A stretch of 64,000 bases of DNA, taken from the NCBI RefSeq assembly GCF_030160295.1, contig NZ_BSOB01000018.1, positions 124,446 to 188,445 of the forward strand, in the 5' to 3' direction. Numbering within the stretch: position 1 is the first letter of the stretch; each line of letters begins with the position of its first letter. This DNA is from Dyella acidisoli. Its GTDB lineage: Bacteria; Pseudomonadota; Gammaproteobacteria; Xanthomonadales; Rhodanobacteraceae. A model generated the notes under the pieces. It ran no database searches. It was given only the letters and a program-made list of their open reading frames with translations, and was not told the origin of the DNA. Below, piece by piece: positions 35,176 to 43,690 of the stretch. Both the position numbers and the translations under genes were made by a program.

Positions 35176-36051
35176 ATGTACTCCAACAGACTGTATAGTC
35201 CCTTGCGCTATCCTGGTGGGAAGGCACCATTCGCCCCCTTTATCGCAAAGGTGATGGAAGTCAATGGCATCGCCGGCGGTCATTATCTAGAGCCATACGC
35301 GGGTGGCGCGGGTGTTGCTCTGGATTTGTTGTTTCATGGCTACGCAAGCCATGTTCATATCAACGATGCAGATCCTGCGGTATACGCTTTCTGGGTTTCC
35401 GTCACCAAACATCCACGTGCGCTTCTGAAGTTGCTGGAAGCTACACCCATCACCATCGAAGAATGGTTCAAGTGGCGGTCAGTTCTGCGTGAAGACTGTA
35501 AGGCAAATTTGATTGAGAAAGGCTTTGCAACTTTGTTTATGAACCGGACGAATCGCTCTGGGATACTCAAGGCAGGCGTTATCGGCGGAAAGAACCAGGA
35601 CAGCGATTACAAGCTGGATGCGAGATTCAAGAAGGACGTTGTTGCCGCACGAATCCAAGAAATTGCCAAGCATGCAAAGGATATTTCGGTGTATTGCGAG
35701 GACTCGCTGCATCTTTTGAATCGTTGTTCGGAATTTCTTCCGAAGAGGTCTTTGATCTATCTCGACCCGCCCTATTACGTCAAAGGCAAAGGTTTGTATC
35801 GCAACTACTACGAGCATGACGATCACGTCGCCATTGCGAAAGCGATTCAGAAGAAAAAATTCAGGTGGCCTTGGGTAGTGTCTTATGACAATTCCGAGGA
35901 GATTTGTGCGATGTACCAGCTGAGTCGGTCACTCAGTTATGGACTTAACTACACTGCGCAACGGCGATATGTGGGGAATGAAGTGATGTTTTTCAGCCAA
36001 AACCTCGTTGTCCCAGATGAGGACATTCCGCAGACAAAAGCAGTTGGCTGA
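35176..36051 (+). CDS. DNA adenine methylase (D12/Dam class)
   Basis: 291 residues. The opening LYSPLRYPGGKAPFAPFI, motif I EPYAGGAGVAL, and motif IV YLDPPYYVKGK define the Dam/D12 class of N6-adenine methyltransferases with alpha order. It follows the OLD-like gene by 2 bp, so both are probably one moron. It may protect the lysogen's DNA from the partner nuclease or change its sensing; either is inference. Confidence 0.85.
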   Translation: MYSNRLYSPLRYPGGKAPFAPFIAKVMEVNGIAGGHYLEPYAGGAGVALDLLFHGYASHVHINDADPAVYAFWVSVTKHPRALLKLLEATPITIEEWFKWRSVLREDCKANLIEKGFATLFMNRTNRSGILKAGVIGGKNQDSDYKLDARFKKDVVAARIQEIAKHAKDISVYCEDSLHLLNRCSEFLPKRSLIYLDPPYYVKGKGLYRNYYEHDDHVAIAKAIQKKKFRWPWVVSYDNSEEICAMYQLSRSLSYGLNYTAQRRYVGNEVMFFSQNLVVPDEDIPQTKAVG

Positions 36052-36112
36052 TAGTCATTACACAAAACAAGGGGATGGATTGGATACGAAAGGATTCCTA
36101 TGCGAAAGTAAG

Positions 36113-37126
36113 TTAGTCGGCAATGCTGTCGCTGGAACGATGTTCCAGTTCCAGTCGCGTGATTAATCCTTGCTCATCGAGCGAATGCTCCGCACGCACA
36201 ATGATCCAATCAGTGTCATCAATCTCTGGCTTGAAGGTTCCCACTCGAATGTGCATTTCCGGATAAAGGTTCGGGCGGCCACGTGAAAGTGTATATTCGA
36301 ACGTCCTGATACCTCGAAGTAACCGCCGATATTCACTGCGCGCAGCGCGCAATGCATTGCTCCTACTGGCGTAGATCGTGCGCAACGTCTTCACACCCTG
36401 GCCGTCATCGGTACCAATAAGCACCGCTTCAGTCTTGCCTGTGTGCACGTCATCGTACAGCGCGCGAATGCCCCCATATGCGTCACGATCCGCCGCGTGA
36501 TAGCGATGCTGGTCACCATCAACCCGTACGAGCGTCACGCCAGGTAGCGGCTTGCCCGTCGCCGTCGTGCCCTGACCAATAGGGCAGAAAATCAGCACCC
36601 CGGACTTGATGGTGGCGACGGCATCGTAGTGCTTGCCTAGTCGCGTCAGAAAGTTGATGTCGCTTTCATTGGTCTGCTCCACGTGGTCAACGAATGTGTC
36701 GGCGAGACTCGCGTGACAGCGCGGCGTGAGTCCGTTGCGCCCTGCAAGCTGGCTGATGATCGCGCCGAGTGTTGTATCGGTATAACTCTGCTCACGCTGT
36801 TGACGAAGATCTCCGCGAAGGTGCGCGCTGCGTCCACGCAAGATGAGCTGGTCGGGTGCACCGGTGTGTTCCAGCTCATCGATCGCAAACGTGCCCATAT
36901 CGGTGAGCCCGATGTCGTCCCAGCCGAGCCATACCTGCAGCGTGGCGGTCTTGGGCGGCAGCGCGAGCTTTCCGTCATGATCGCTCAGTTCGATATCGAG
37001 CTGGTCAGCACTGTATTGACGGCACACGCTGATCTTGAGCGATATCAGGCGTGGCGCGATCGTCGAGGTGAGGTCGTGGCCGTCGAGCGTGACCTTCCAG
37101 CGCGGCTTCGGATTGCTACCGCTCAT
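36113..37126 (-). CDS. D: Phage late control protein D / baseplate hub (GpD)
   Basis: 337 residues of the P2 GpD family, the hub at the tail tube tip. Motifs: VTLDGHDLT, LDIELSDHDG, VWLGWDDIGL, and SDINFLTRLGKHYDA. ATG 37126 overlaps the U stop by ATGA. Last gene of the tail operon. Confidence 0.92.
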   Translation of the reverse strand: MSGSNPKPRWKVTLDGHDLTSTIAPRLISLKISVCRQYSADQLDIELSDHDGKLALPPKTATLQVWLGWDDIGLTDMGTFAIDELEHTGAPDQLILRGRSAHLRGDLRQQREQSYTDTTLGAIISQLAGRNGLTPRCHASLADTFVDHVEQTNESDINFLTRLGKHYDAVATIKSGVLIFCPIGQGTTATGKPLPGVTLVRVDGDQHRYHAADRDAYGGIRALYDDVHTGKTEAVLIGTDDGQGVKTLRTIYASRSNALRAARSEYRRLLRGIRTFEYTLSRGRPNLYPEMHIRVGTFKPEIDDTDWIIVRAEHSLDEQGLITRLELEHRSSDSIAD

Positions 37127-37581
37127 GCGTAACCACACATCCCGCTACCGTTGTTCACGGTCCCCGTGAGGTTGTCATTGCCGGGCGGTGCACTCTGCAC
37201 CCGGCCGTCATCCGTGCGCGCAAGTGAGACCGTGAATTCGGTCCGCCGCGGTATACCGTCCTGCGTGAAATGCGTAGCGCCTTCCTGCAAGTGATCAATC
37301 ACCCAAGCGCCCAGCACGTTGCCCGTGCCATCGACCAATGCATAGGCATTGCCGGCATCGGCCATCGTGCGCAGCGTAAGGAGGCTCATGCGCTTGCCGG
37401 CGATCTCCGGAACCAACACACCGCTCAGCGTGATGGTGTCCTCGCCAGGACCGACGTATTGCCGCGCCTCGCGCGCACCGACACGGCTGTTGCCGGGATG
37501 TCGCCATGCCGTCGAGCGACGCAGTTCGTGATACGCGATGTCCGGCAGTTGAAACACGAATTGGCCGAGTGCCATCAGCAT
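37123..37581 (-). CDS. U: Phage tail protein U (GpU)
   Basis: 152 residues: LGQFVFQLPDIAYHELRRS and VGPGEDTITLSGVLVPEIAG are typical of GpU, the tail terminator of P2-like phages. Three bp from T and overlapping D. Confidence 0.92.
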   Translation of the reverse strand: MLMALGQFVFQLPDIAYHELRRSTAWRHPGNSRVGAREARQYVGPGEDTITLSGVLVPEIAGKRMSLLTLRTMADAGNAYALVDGTGNVLGAWVIDHLQEGATHFTQDGIPRRTEFTVSLARTDDGRVQSAPPGNDNLTGTVNNGSGMCGYA

Positions 37582-37584
37582 GCG

Positions 37585-40338
37585 TTACTCCGAATCGCTA
37601 AGTCGTGAGCGGTTCGCCGCGGCCTTGGCACGCTCGCGGCGATCCAGTTCCGCGGATACGGCACGCGCTGTCGCGTGCGGATCGGCACCCGGTGCCGCAT
37701 GCACCGTGACTGCGTAGGTGTTGGTGATGGTGCTGCCGGCGTTGCCTGCTTTGAGCGGCGGACGGTCATCGATGGCAAAACGTGATGGCGGCATGCGGCC
37801 ATCGTTCCACTCCCATGTGCGTGGTTCGCTGTTACCACTCGGCCCGTCCTGGCCAAGCGAGGCTTTCAATGCGCGCCACTTGTCGAGCAGCCAGTCGATC
37901 TTGTCGCTGATCCAGCGAAAGGCCGTCGCGAACGGTTGCTTGATCACCTCGGTGATGCCGCTCCAGTTCACCTTGATCCAGCCGATGCACTCGCCGATTT
38001 TTGTGCCCAGCCAGGTGAACGCCTGCACCGTCCAGGTAATCGCCGTAACAACCCCGGCCAACGTGACGCCGAGCACGCGACCAAAGGTGACGCCGTGCGC
38101 CGTTGCGCTGGCCAATTGCTCGGATGTCGCCTGAAAGGGTTCGAACAAACTGACGATCCAACGCCACACCGCGCCCAGTGCGTCGGTGATGGCATCCCAC
38201 GCTGGCTTAAGCGGAGCCAGCACGGCGCCAAGCGCAGCCAATGCGGGCAGCAGTTCATCGCGCAAGCCCAGGCCGATGCCAACGAAGAATGCCTTGATCG
38301 GCTTCCAATACTTCCAGACCACAACGCCGAGCGCGACCACCGCAGCGATCAATGCGAGCACCGGCCAGCTCACACCCGTGATCGCGAGCATGGCGGCACG
38401 CGCGCCCGTCGCCATCACCGGAAACACGTTGCGCGCGAGGCCACCTAGACGTGCCAGCATGCCCACGCCGGCCGCTTCGCCGTCGGCTGCAGCACCACCG
38501 CGGGCCGCCCAGCCCAATCGGGCGCGTTCCATCGCGAAGCGCAGCAAGGCGAACTGGCCGATCAGTCCACCCAGCACGACCATCAGTCCACCCGCGCTCA
38601 CCATCAGCACACCCAACCCACCGGCAAGCAGCATCAAACCTTTGGCAATGGCGGGATGCTTTTGTGCTCCCTCTGTCAGCGTTTTCAGCACTGTCACGAG
38701 TTGGCGTAAACCCGCCACATACAGCGGCAACACTTCGCGCCCAAGCGTCAGATAGAGATTGCGTTTCTCCGCTTCGAGATCCGCCTCCTGACCCACGGCC
38801 GTGTCGCCGGTCATGCGATACGTGTCATCGAGACCCGCAAATTTGCTGGCGGCATCGAGCTGTTTCTGGATGTTCGCGCGTTGCATAAACATGCCGGCGA
38901 AGAGGTCGCCGCCCTTGCGCGCACTGAAGAGCGCATTGAGCTTGCTCACCACCTGGTCATCGGTGAGTTTGCCGGTGGGATTAATGCGCGGGATGACCTC
39001 GGTCATCATGTATTCGAAGGGGTTGCTCTCGTAGAGCGTCTGGTTCTTCAGTGCTCCCGGCAGCATCTTAGTGATGTGGCCGTTCTTGCCGTATTTGACG
39101 GCGTCCTTGTTGACCAGGCCGAGCTGCGCCAACGCTTCGGCGGTTTGCTGCGTGCTGCGTCCGGCCGCCCAGTTCTGATAGGCCGACGCAAAGCCGGTAC
39201 CGGCGCGCATACCCCCCATTTCCTGGATGGTGTGCATCGCACCGAAGAACAGCGCCTTTTCGTCCATCAGCTTGGCGGCGACACCACCGACCTTCATGGT
39301 CTCCAGGTAATCGGAGGGTTTCACCAGGCCGCCCGAGCCGACGTAGGCCCGGCTCATCATGTCCAGGAGGTGCTGGAAGTCTTCTGGCGTCTTGGTCGCG
39401 TTGCGCAGCTCACCGGTGCGGATCGCATCGATCAACTGGTTGACCGTCTCCTGCCCATGGCCACCGCCTTCGCCATGCTCGGCCATCAGCGATTCGAAGG
39501 TGTACTTCGCTTTCAGGAGCGAGGGTGCGACCTGCACGGCTTCATGCATGTCGCGGAAGATGGAGTTGGCGTCCTTGAGAATCTCCATCTTATCGTTGAT
39601 GGAGCTGCCGCGCGTGGTGTCGCTGCGGACGAAGCGCTCCGCTTGTGCGACATCGGCGTTGCTGACGCCTTGGGCGCGCAGTTGCGCGAGGTTCGTCTGA
39701 TAGATTTTGGCTTCGTGAATGGCCGGTTGCACCTGATCGATCAGGTGTCGGCCTGTTTGCATCGCGGCGTAGCCCGCGATCGACAGGTTCGCACCCATCG
39801 CTTGGCCGCGCGCCAGGCGCTCGCGCAGGGTCACTAACTGCTGCGCCTGAGTACCTTGGGCACGCAGTGCGGCCGTCTGCTGCTCCACCGCACGCGTGGC
39901 TGCTGTCGATTGCGTGCGCAGACGCGTTTCGGCCACACCGAGGTTGCGCGTGTCCACGCCTGCCGCGGCGAGGCCTGCACGAAGCTGCTGAAGCTTGCGG
40001 ATCTGCTCACCCTTCTGCGCTTTCAGATCACGCGCCTCGGCGGTCAGCCGTTTGAACTGGCGAGACAATGCGGCTGTGGGCCTGTCGGTCTCGCGCATCT
40101 CGCGCGCCACGGTGTTGATGCGCACTTGCAGATCCTTCATGCGTACCACCGTGTCCCGCGTGCCTTGTTTCAGCGTGCGGAACTCACCCGCTTTCTTCTG
40201 CACCTCGTCCAACTGGCGCAGCGTGTCGCGCGTCTTCTTCAGCTGCTCGGCCGCGGCCTTGCTGGCTTGCTGCACCTTCTTGAGCGGTGCCGTGGCCTTA
40301 TCCAGGGTCTGCAGCAGGACCGACAGCTTGAGATCCAC
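37585..40338 (-). CDS. T: Tail tape measure protein (GpT)
   Basis: 917 residues. The N-terminal 200 form coiled coil (LQTLDKATAPLKKVQQASKA). The middle is Ala/Gly-rich, with hydrophobic segments around 570-720 (MLLAGGLGVLMVSAGGLMVV) that could cross membranes during DNA ejection. The order after E/E' fits P2. Confidence 0.92.
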   Translation of the reverse strand: MDLKLSVLLQTLDKATAPLKKVQQASKAAAEQLKKTRDTLRQLDEVQKKAGEFRTLKQGTRDTVVRMKDLQVRINTVAREMRETDRPTAALSRQFKRLTAEARDLKAQKGEQIRKLQQLRAGLAAAGVDTRNLGVAETRLRTQSTAATRAVEQQTAALRAQGTQAQQLVTLRERLARGQAMGANLSIAGYAAMQTGRHLIDQVQPAIHEAKIYQTNLAQLRAQGVSNADVAQAERFVRSDTTRGSSINDKMEILKDANSIFRDMHEAVQVAPSLLKAKYTFESLMAEHGEGGGHGQETVNQLIDAIRTGELRNATKTPEDFQHLLDMMSRAYVGSGGLVKPSDYLETMKVGGVAAKLMDEKALFFGAMHTIQEMGGMRAGTGFASAYQNWAAGRSTQQTAEALAQLGLVNKDAVKYGKNGHITKMLPGALKNQTLYESNPFEYMMTEVIPRINPTGKLTDDQVVSKLNALFSARKGGDLFAGMFMQRANIQKQLDAASKFAGLDDTYRMTGDTAVGQEADLEAEKRNLYLTLGREVLPLYVAGLRQLVTVLKTLTEGAQKHPAIAKGLMLLAGGLGVLMVSAGGLMVVLGGLIGQFALLRFAMERARLGWAARGGAAADGEAAGVGMLARLGGLARNVFPVMATGARAAMLAITGVSWPVLALIAAVVALGVVVWKYWKPIKAFFVGIGLGLRDELLPALAALGAVLAPLKPAWDAITDALGAVWRWIVSLFEPFQATSEQLASATAHGVTFGRVLGVTLAGVVTAITWTVQAFTWLGTKIGECIGWIKVNWSGITEVIKQPFATAFRWISDKIDWLLDKWRALKASLGQDGPSGNSEPRTWEWNDGRMPPSRFAIDDRPPLKAGNAGSTITNTYAVTVHAAPGADPHATARAVSAELDRRERAKAAANRSRLSDSE

Positions 40339-40341
40339 ACC

Positions 40342-40455
40342 TTACTCCGTACCGTTGCGTTGCCGGGCGCGTTCGCGCCAGGCCATCAGTTCGTCCAGCT
40401 CGAAATCGGCCATTGCGGTGGGCGGCCAGTGGAACACCACCGCGATGTCCGCCAT
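40342..40455 (-). CDS. E': Tail assembly chaperone frame E' (GpE')
   Basis: 37 codons (MADIAVVFHWPPTAMADFEL...) matching the short GpE family of P2-like phages. In P2 this frame is expressed mostly as the C-terminus of an E+E' fusion by -1 frameshift at a slippery site in E, and the same arrangement is seen here. A direct start at ATG 40455 is also possible. Confidence 0.85.
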   Translation of the reverse strand: MADIAVVFHWPPTAMADFELDELMAWRERARQRNGTE

Positions 40456-40463
40456 CACGTCTT

Positions 40464-40787
40464 CTACGCAGATAGGAACGCCGCTTTCTGCGAAGGCAGC
40501 AAAAAACCGACGACTTCCGCACCGAGCTTCATGAGATCGCTGGGGTCGAGGTTTTCGACGTCGGCGCCGGTCAGCGTAGGCATGGAGACGCGCGGCAGTA
40601 CCTTGATGAGGGCGCTCACGTCCAACTGCGCCAGGTCGGACAGATTCACGCCGCGCAGCTCGCCGGATTTCGGTCGGCGCAGATCCACGGAGGCGATGGT
40701 TTGCGCGCCGCGCACGATGGGCGTATCCAGCGTGACGTTCACAAAGCTAGCTTGCGCGGTGATAGGGATGTCGTTGGGTTGCGTCAT
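40464..40787 (-). CDS. E: Tail assembly chaperone (GpE)
   Basis: 107 residues (PIVRGAQTIASVDLRRPKSG, DVENLDPSDLMKLGAEVVGF) of the P2 GpE/gp41-like family. It coats the tape measure protein before tube assembly. The slippery sequence lies 12 codons before its stop. Confidence 0.9.
   Translation of the reverse strand: MTQPNDIPITAQASFVNVTLDTPIVRGAQTIASVDLRRPKSGELRGVNLSDLAQLDVSALIKVLPRVSMPTLTGADVENLDPSDLMKLGAEVVGFLLPSQKAAFLSA
40500..40506 (-). promoter_or_regulatory. -1 ribosomal frameshift slippery sequence in E
   Basis: On the coding strand the E frame reads GGT TTT TTG, i.e. T_TTT_TTG, the heptamer used by P2 for the E+E' product. After a -1 slip the frame runs without stop through AAFAESGVPICVEDV into E'. 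Confidence 0.85.
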
Positions 40788-40858
40788 GGTGCGCTCCGAA
40801 GCAAAGGCATAAGGGCATGCCCGCCGAAAGCGGTGGGCAGCAAGAGAAGAAAAGAGGG

Positions 40859-41368
40859 TTAGACGCCGAGCGCGCGGCGCTGGTCGGCCAGGCGATCGAT
40901 GCCGCCGACGTTGAAGATGAAGTTGAGCGGATCGATCTCGATCAGCACCTCACCGTTGACGGTGAGCTTGTAGTAAGCGCAGCTCGTCGTGAACTTGTGC
41001 TGCGTGTTGTCGGCCGGCTTCGCAGTACCGAAATCGATCTCCTTGTGGCGACCGCGCACCACGACTTCCACCGCATCGGTGACGCCGGTGTCGTCGCGCT
41101 GGTAGGCGCCGGCAAAGCGCAGCAGACAGCCGACGGCACTGGTGATGCCAAATTGCTTCAACGCATCCAGCATGAGGCCCCCGGCCGTCCATTCCAGCGT
41201 GATGAGTTCGCCGCCGAGGTCGACTTCCACGCCGGCGTCCATGCCGCCGCCACGCCACTCTTCCATCTTGCGGCTGAGCTTGGGCAAGGTGACTTCGGCG
41301 ATCTGGCCGAGATAACTGTTGCCGTTGTTGAAAAGGTTCAAGTTCTTGAGCTTGCGCGGCAGGGCCAT
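40859..41368 (-). CDS. FII: Major tail tube protein (GpFII)
   Basis: 169 residues: ALPRKLKNLNLFNNGNSYLG, VTLPKLSRKMEEWRGGGMDA and the C-terminal YYKLTVNGEVLIEIDPLNFI are diagnostic of the P2 tail tube protein. It follows the sheath gene by 54 bp, as in P2. Confidence 0.95.
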   Translation of the reverse strand: MALPRKLKNLNLFNNGNSYLGQIAEVTLPKLSRKMEEWRGGGMDAGVEVDLGGELITLEWTAGGLMLDALKQFGITSAVGCLLRFAGAYQRDDTGVTDAVEVVVRGRHKEIDFGTAKPADNTQHKFTTSCAYYKLTVNGEVLIEIDPLNFIFNVGGIDRLADQRRALGV

Positions 41369-41422
41369 AGGTAGATTCCTTCAAAGACAGGGAAAAACGG
41401 CCGGCAGGCCGGCCGTCTTGGG

Positions 41423-42601
41423 TCAGGCGTTGATCGACGCGGCGAAATCGACCAGGTAGCGATCGGTGATGCGCTGGCGAAGCTGGAGGTCTTCCAGCGG
41501 CGGTACCGGCGTGTAGTCGTAGTCGATGAAAAGATCACCGCCGGCGAGGGACGCCACCTGATTGGCCGACTCGTCGTACCAGGCGCTCGCGCCGATGACG
41601 TAACCGCTGCTCTTCATCTCTCGGAACTTGGCGTTGATGCCTTCGAGGATGTCTTTCACTAGGCTGGGATACATCGACTTGTCGACGGCCCACATATGGC
41701 CGTCTGCAATGGTGTCGGCCAGCACCTGCGCGGTGCGCGTCGCGCTCTCGAACACGAACTTGGGCTCATCGGAACAGGTGCGATTGCCCCAGAAGCGGAA
41801 ACCCTGTGCATTGATCAGCGTGGTAACGCCTGCCTGGTTGAGAATGCCCGCATCCGTGGCCGGGTCCTGCAGATCCCAGCTCACGTCGATGCTGATGCCG
41901 GTCACATTGTTCACGGCGACATTGGATAGCGTCTTCTGCCAACCCTGGCTCTCATCGATGGCAGCACGCAGACCCAATGCATATGCTGCGGAAGGTACTT
42001 CCACTGTGGCATTGGTCGTCGTATCCCACGCGGTGAAGTTCGGCCACACCAGCATGACTTCGCGCTGGCTGAAATTCGCACGGTAGGCAATGACCTCTTC
42101 GACCTTCTTGGCATCGGGCACGTTGAGGTACGTCATGCCGCGCAGCTTCTTGGCGATCGTGGCGAGTGCGAGGCCCACCGGCTGCGTATCCAGGCCTGGT
42201 GCACCCAGGATGCGCGGCTTCACGCCCAGGCGTGCTTGCGCGGCGAGCAACGCCTGCGCGCCGGTCAGCCGGCCGTTCGCGGCCGTCGTGCCGATCACAT
42301 TGCTGGTGGTCTCGGCCGCATCTTTGCCTTGCGCGACACGCACAACCACCAACACCGGCTTGGTTTGCGCATCGATGGCGTTGAGGGCGGCGTACAGCGT
42401 GCCCTTTCCAGGACTGCCGGCCTTGCTGATCGCCGACTTGATGTCGGTGACAAGCACGGGCGTGTCGAGCGGAAATACAGCGGGGTCGGCATCCTCGCTG
42501 ATCGCGACCAGACCGATAACCGCCGTGGAAACCGTGGTGATCGTTCGCGAGCCATCGGTGGCTTCGATAACGCGGACGCCGTGGTGATAAGCCTGGGCCA
42601 T
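41423..42601 (-). CDS. FI: Tail sheath protein (GpFI)
   Basis: 392 residues, the contractile sheath subunit. HHGVRVIEATDGSRTITTVS, TDIKSAISKAG and FRFWGNRTCS are family hallmarks. A strong match in length to P2 FI. Confidence 0.95.
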   Translation of the reverse strand: MAQAYHHGVRVIEATDGSRTITTVSTAVIGLVAISEDADPAVFPLDTPVLVTDIKSAISKAGSPGKGTLYAALNAIDAQTKPVLVVVRVAQGKDAAETTSNVIGTTAANGRLTGAQALLAAQARLGVKPRILGAPGLDTQPVGLALATIAKKLRGMTYLNVPDAKKVEEVIAYRANFSQREVMLVWPNFTAWDTTTNATVEVPSAAYALGLRAAIDESQGWQKTLSNVAVNNVTGISIDVSWDLQDPATDAGILNQAGVTTLINAQGFRFWGNRTCSDEPKFVFESATRTAQVLADTIADGHMWAVDKSMYPSLVKDILEGINAKFREMKSSGYVIGASAWYDESANQVASLAGGDLFIDYDYTPVPPLEDLQLRQRITDRYLVDFAASINA

Positions 42602-42625
42602 GAGGGTTCCTCGTGATAGATGCCG

Positions 42626-42985
42626 TTACGAAGCGGCGCTGAGTTGCAGGGGGACGGTGAGGGAAACGGGTGTGGCGACCGGCGTGTCGGTACGCGTGCC
42701 TTCCAGGATCAACACGACCTGACCTGGCGCAGCACCGAGCGCCATCGATACGCGCGTCAACTGCACGCGTGGCTCCCAGCGCATCAGCGCCGTCGCGGTT
42801 GCAGCGTAGAGACGCAGTCGTGTAGCGGCATGGAACGGTTGGTCGATCAGATACGGCAGCAGCGAACCGTACTCGCGACGCATCACGCGCGTGCCGTACG
42901 GTGTTTCGAGGATGTCGCTGATGGACTGCTGCAGGTGTGCAAGCCCTTCGATGGCCTTGCCGGTGGTGGCATTGGTGCCGCGCAT
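42626..42985 (-). CDS. W: Baseplate assembly protein W (GpW, gp25-like)
   Basis: 119 residues: GLAHLQQSISDILETPYGTR followed by RREYGSLLPYLIDQP is the GpW/gp25 wedge motif. Here it lies directly before FI and not between V and J as in P2. Confidence 0.93.
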   Translation of the reverse strand: MRGTNATTGKAIEGLAHLQQSISDILETPYGTRVMRREYGSLLPYLIDQPFHAATRLRLYAATATALMRWEPRVQLTRVSMALGAAPGQVVLILEGTRTDTPVATPVSLTVPLQLSAAS

Positions 42986-42987
42986 GG

Positions 42988-43560
42988 CTATATCGGCTCG
43001 CCGGAGAGATACGCACCCGGTTGCACACCTTGGGTTTTGTGGTGCTGCAGGCTGATAGTGCCAGCAACGACGTCATCTGCCGCCTTGATGCCGGCGTCGA
43101 CGGAGACGTTTTGAGTGACATGCAAAGTACCGGCAATGCGCGTGTTGCCGGTGATATCGACACCAGCCGGCGCGACCAGGATGACTTTGCCACCGGATGG
43201 CAGCGCAACGCTGACCTCGTGTTTTTCTGGGGCGTAGCTGATCAGTGCGCCGTCGGGGTACTGCGTGATGTGCGCGGAGTCGTCGTCGACTGGAGTCGGA
43301 GCGTTATCGGCATATAGCGCCGGAAGTACGGCGCCGCGTGCGGTATCGCCGCCAGGGCACAACAGGATGACCTGTTCGCCAACGCTGGGTGCCCACCACG
43401 TGCGTGCATCCCCCGCGCGATAAGTCAGCCATCGTAGCGGCTTGGTAACCAGCGCGCCGCTACGAACGGTGCAGCGGCGTGCGGCGTGATCGACGGAGGC
43501 GACCACGCCGTAGCGCAGCAGGTTCTGCAGTAGGCGGGAAAGTTCGACGAGCGGGTCCAT
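42988..43560 (-). CDS. V: Baseplate spike protein V (GpV)
   Basis: 190 residues with an N-terminal OB-like domain (VELSRLLQNLLRYGVVASVD, VGEQVILLCPGGD). The C-terminal beta-prism repeats end SLQHHKTQGVQPGAYLSGEP, including the HxH-type tip residues of the membrane-piercing spike. A candidate late activator site lies 48-67 bp before its start. Confidence 0.92.
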   Translation of the reverse strand: MDPLVELSRLLQNLLRYGVVASVDHAARRCTVRSGALVTKPLRWLTYRAGDARTWWAPSVGEQVILLCPGGDTARGAVLPALYADNAPTPVDDDSAHITQYPDGALISYAPEKHEVSVALPSGGKVILVAPAGVDITGNTRIAGTLHVTQNVSVDAGIKAADDVVAGTISLQHHKTQGVQPGAYLSGEPI

Positions 43561-43607
43561 GCCGGCATGCTGCAGGCGCCAAGTATGGTCATGCGAGCCA
43601 GTGGCCG

Positions 43608-43627
43608 TGTGCCAGGTTATTGGTACA
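43608..43627. promoter_or_regulatory. Candidate Ogr-type late activator site upstream of V
   Basis: TGTGCC-N8-GGTACA. The right half is identical to the site before J. It overlaps the left arm of a second dyad GTACAG-N8-CTGTAC (43623-43642). Confidence 0.6.
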
Positions 43628-43642
43628 GTATTTACGCTGTAC
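43623..43642. promoter_or_regulatory. Dyad GTACAG-N8-CTGTAC before the AlbA_2 moron
   Basis: Perfect 6-bp arms with an AT-rich centre (TATTTACG), 49 bp before the moron start and overlapping the late activator site of the opposite operon. Probably its operator or promoter region. Confidence 0.5.
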
Positions 43643-43690
43643 TCTCATCACTATCCGGGAATCGTTTGGATAAACCTCGCAGGAGGATGC

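Noticed and set aside
37718-39837. Long plus-strand frames opposite the tape measure gene
   Set aside because: GC-rich antisense shadows; the minus-strand gene is secure from family and operon order.
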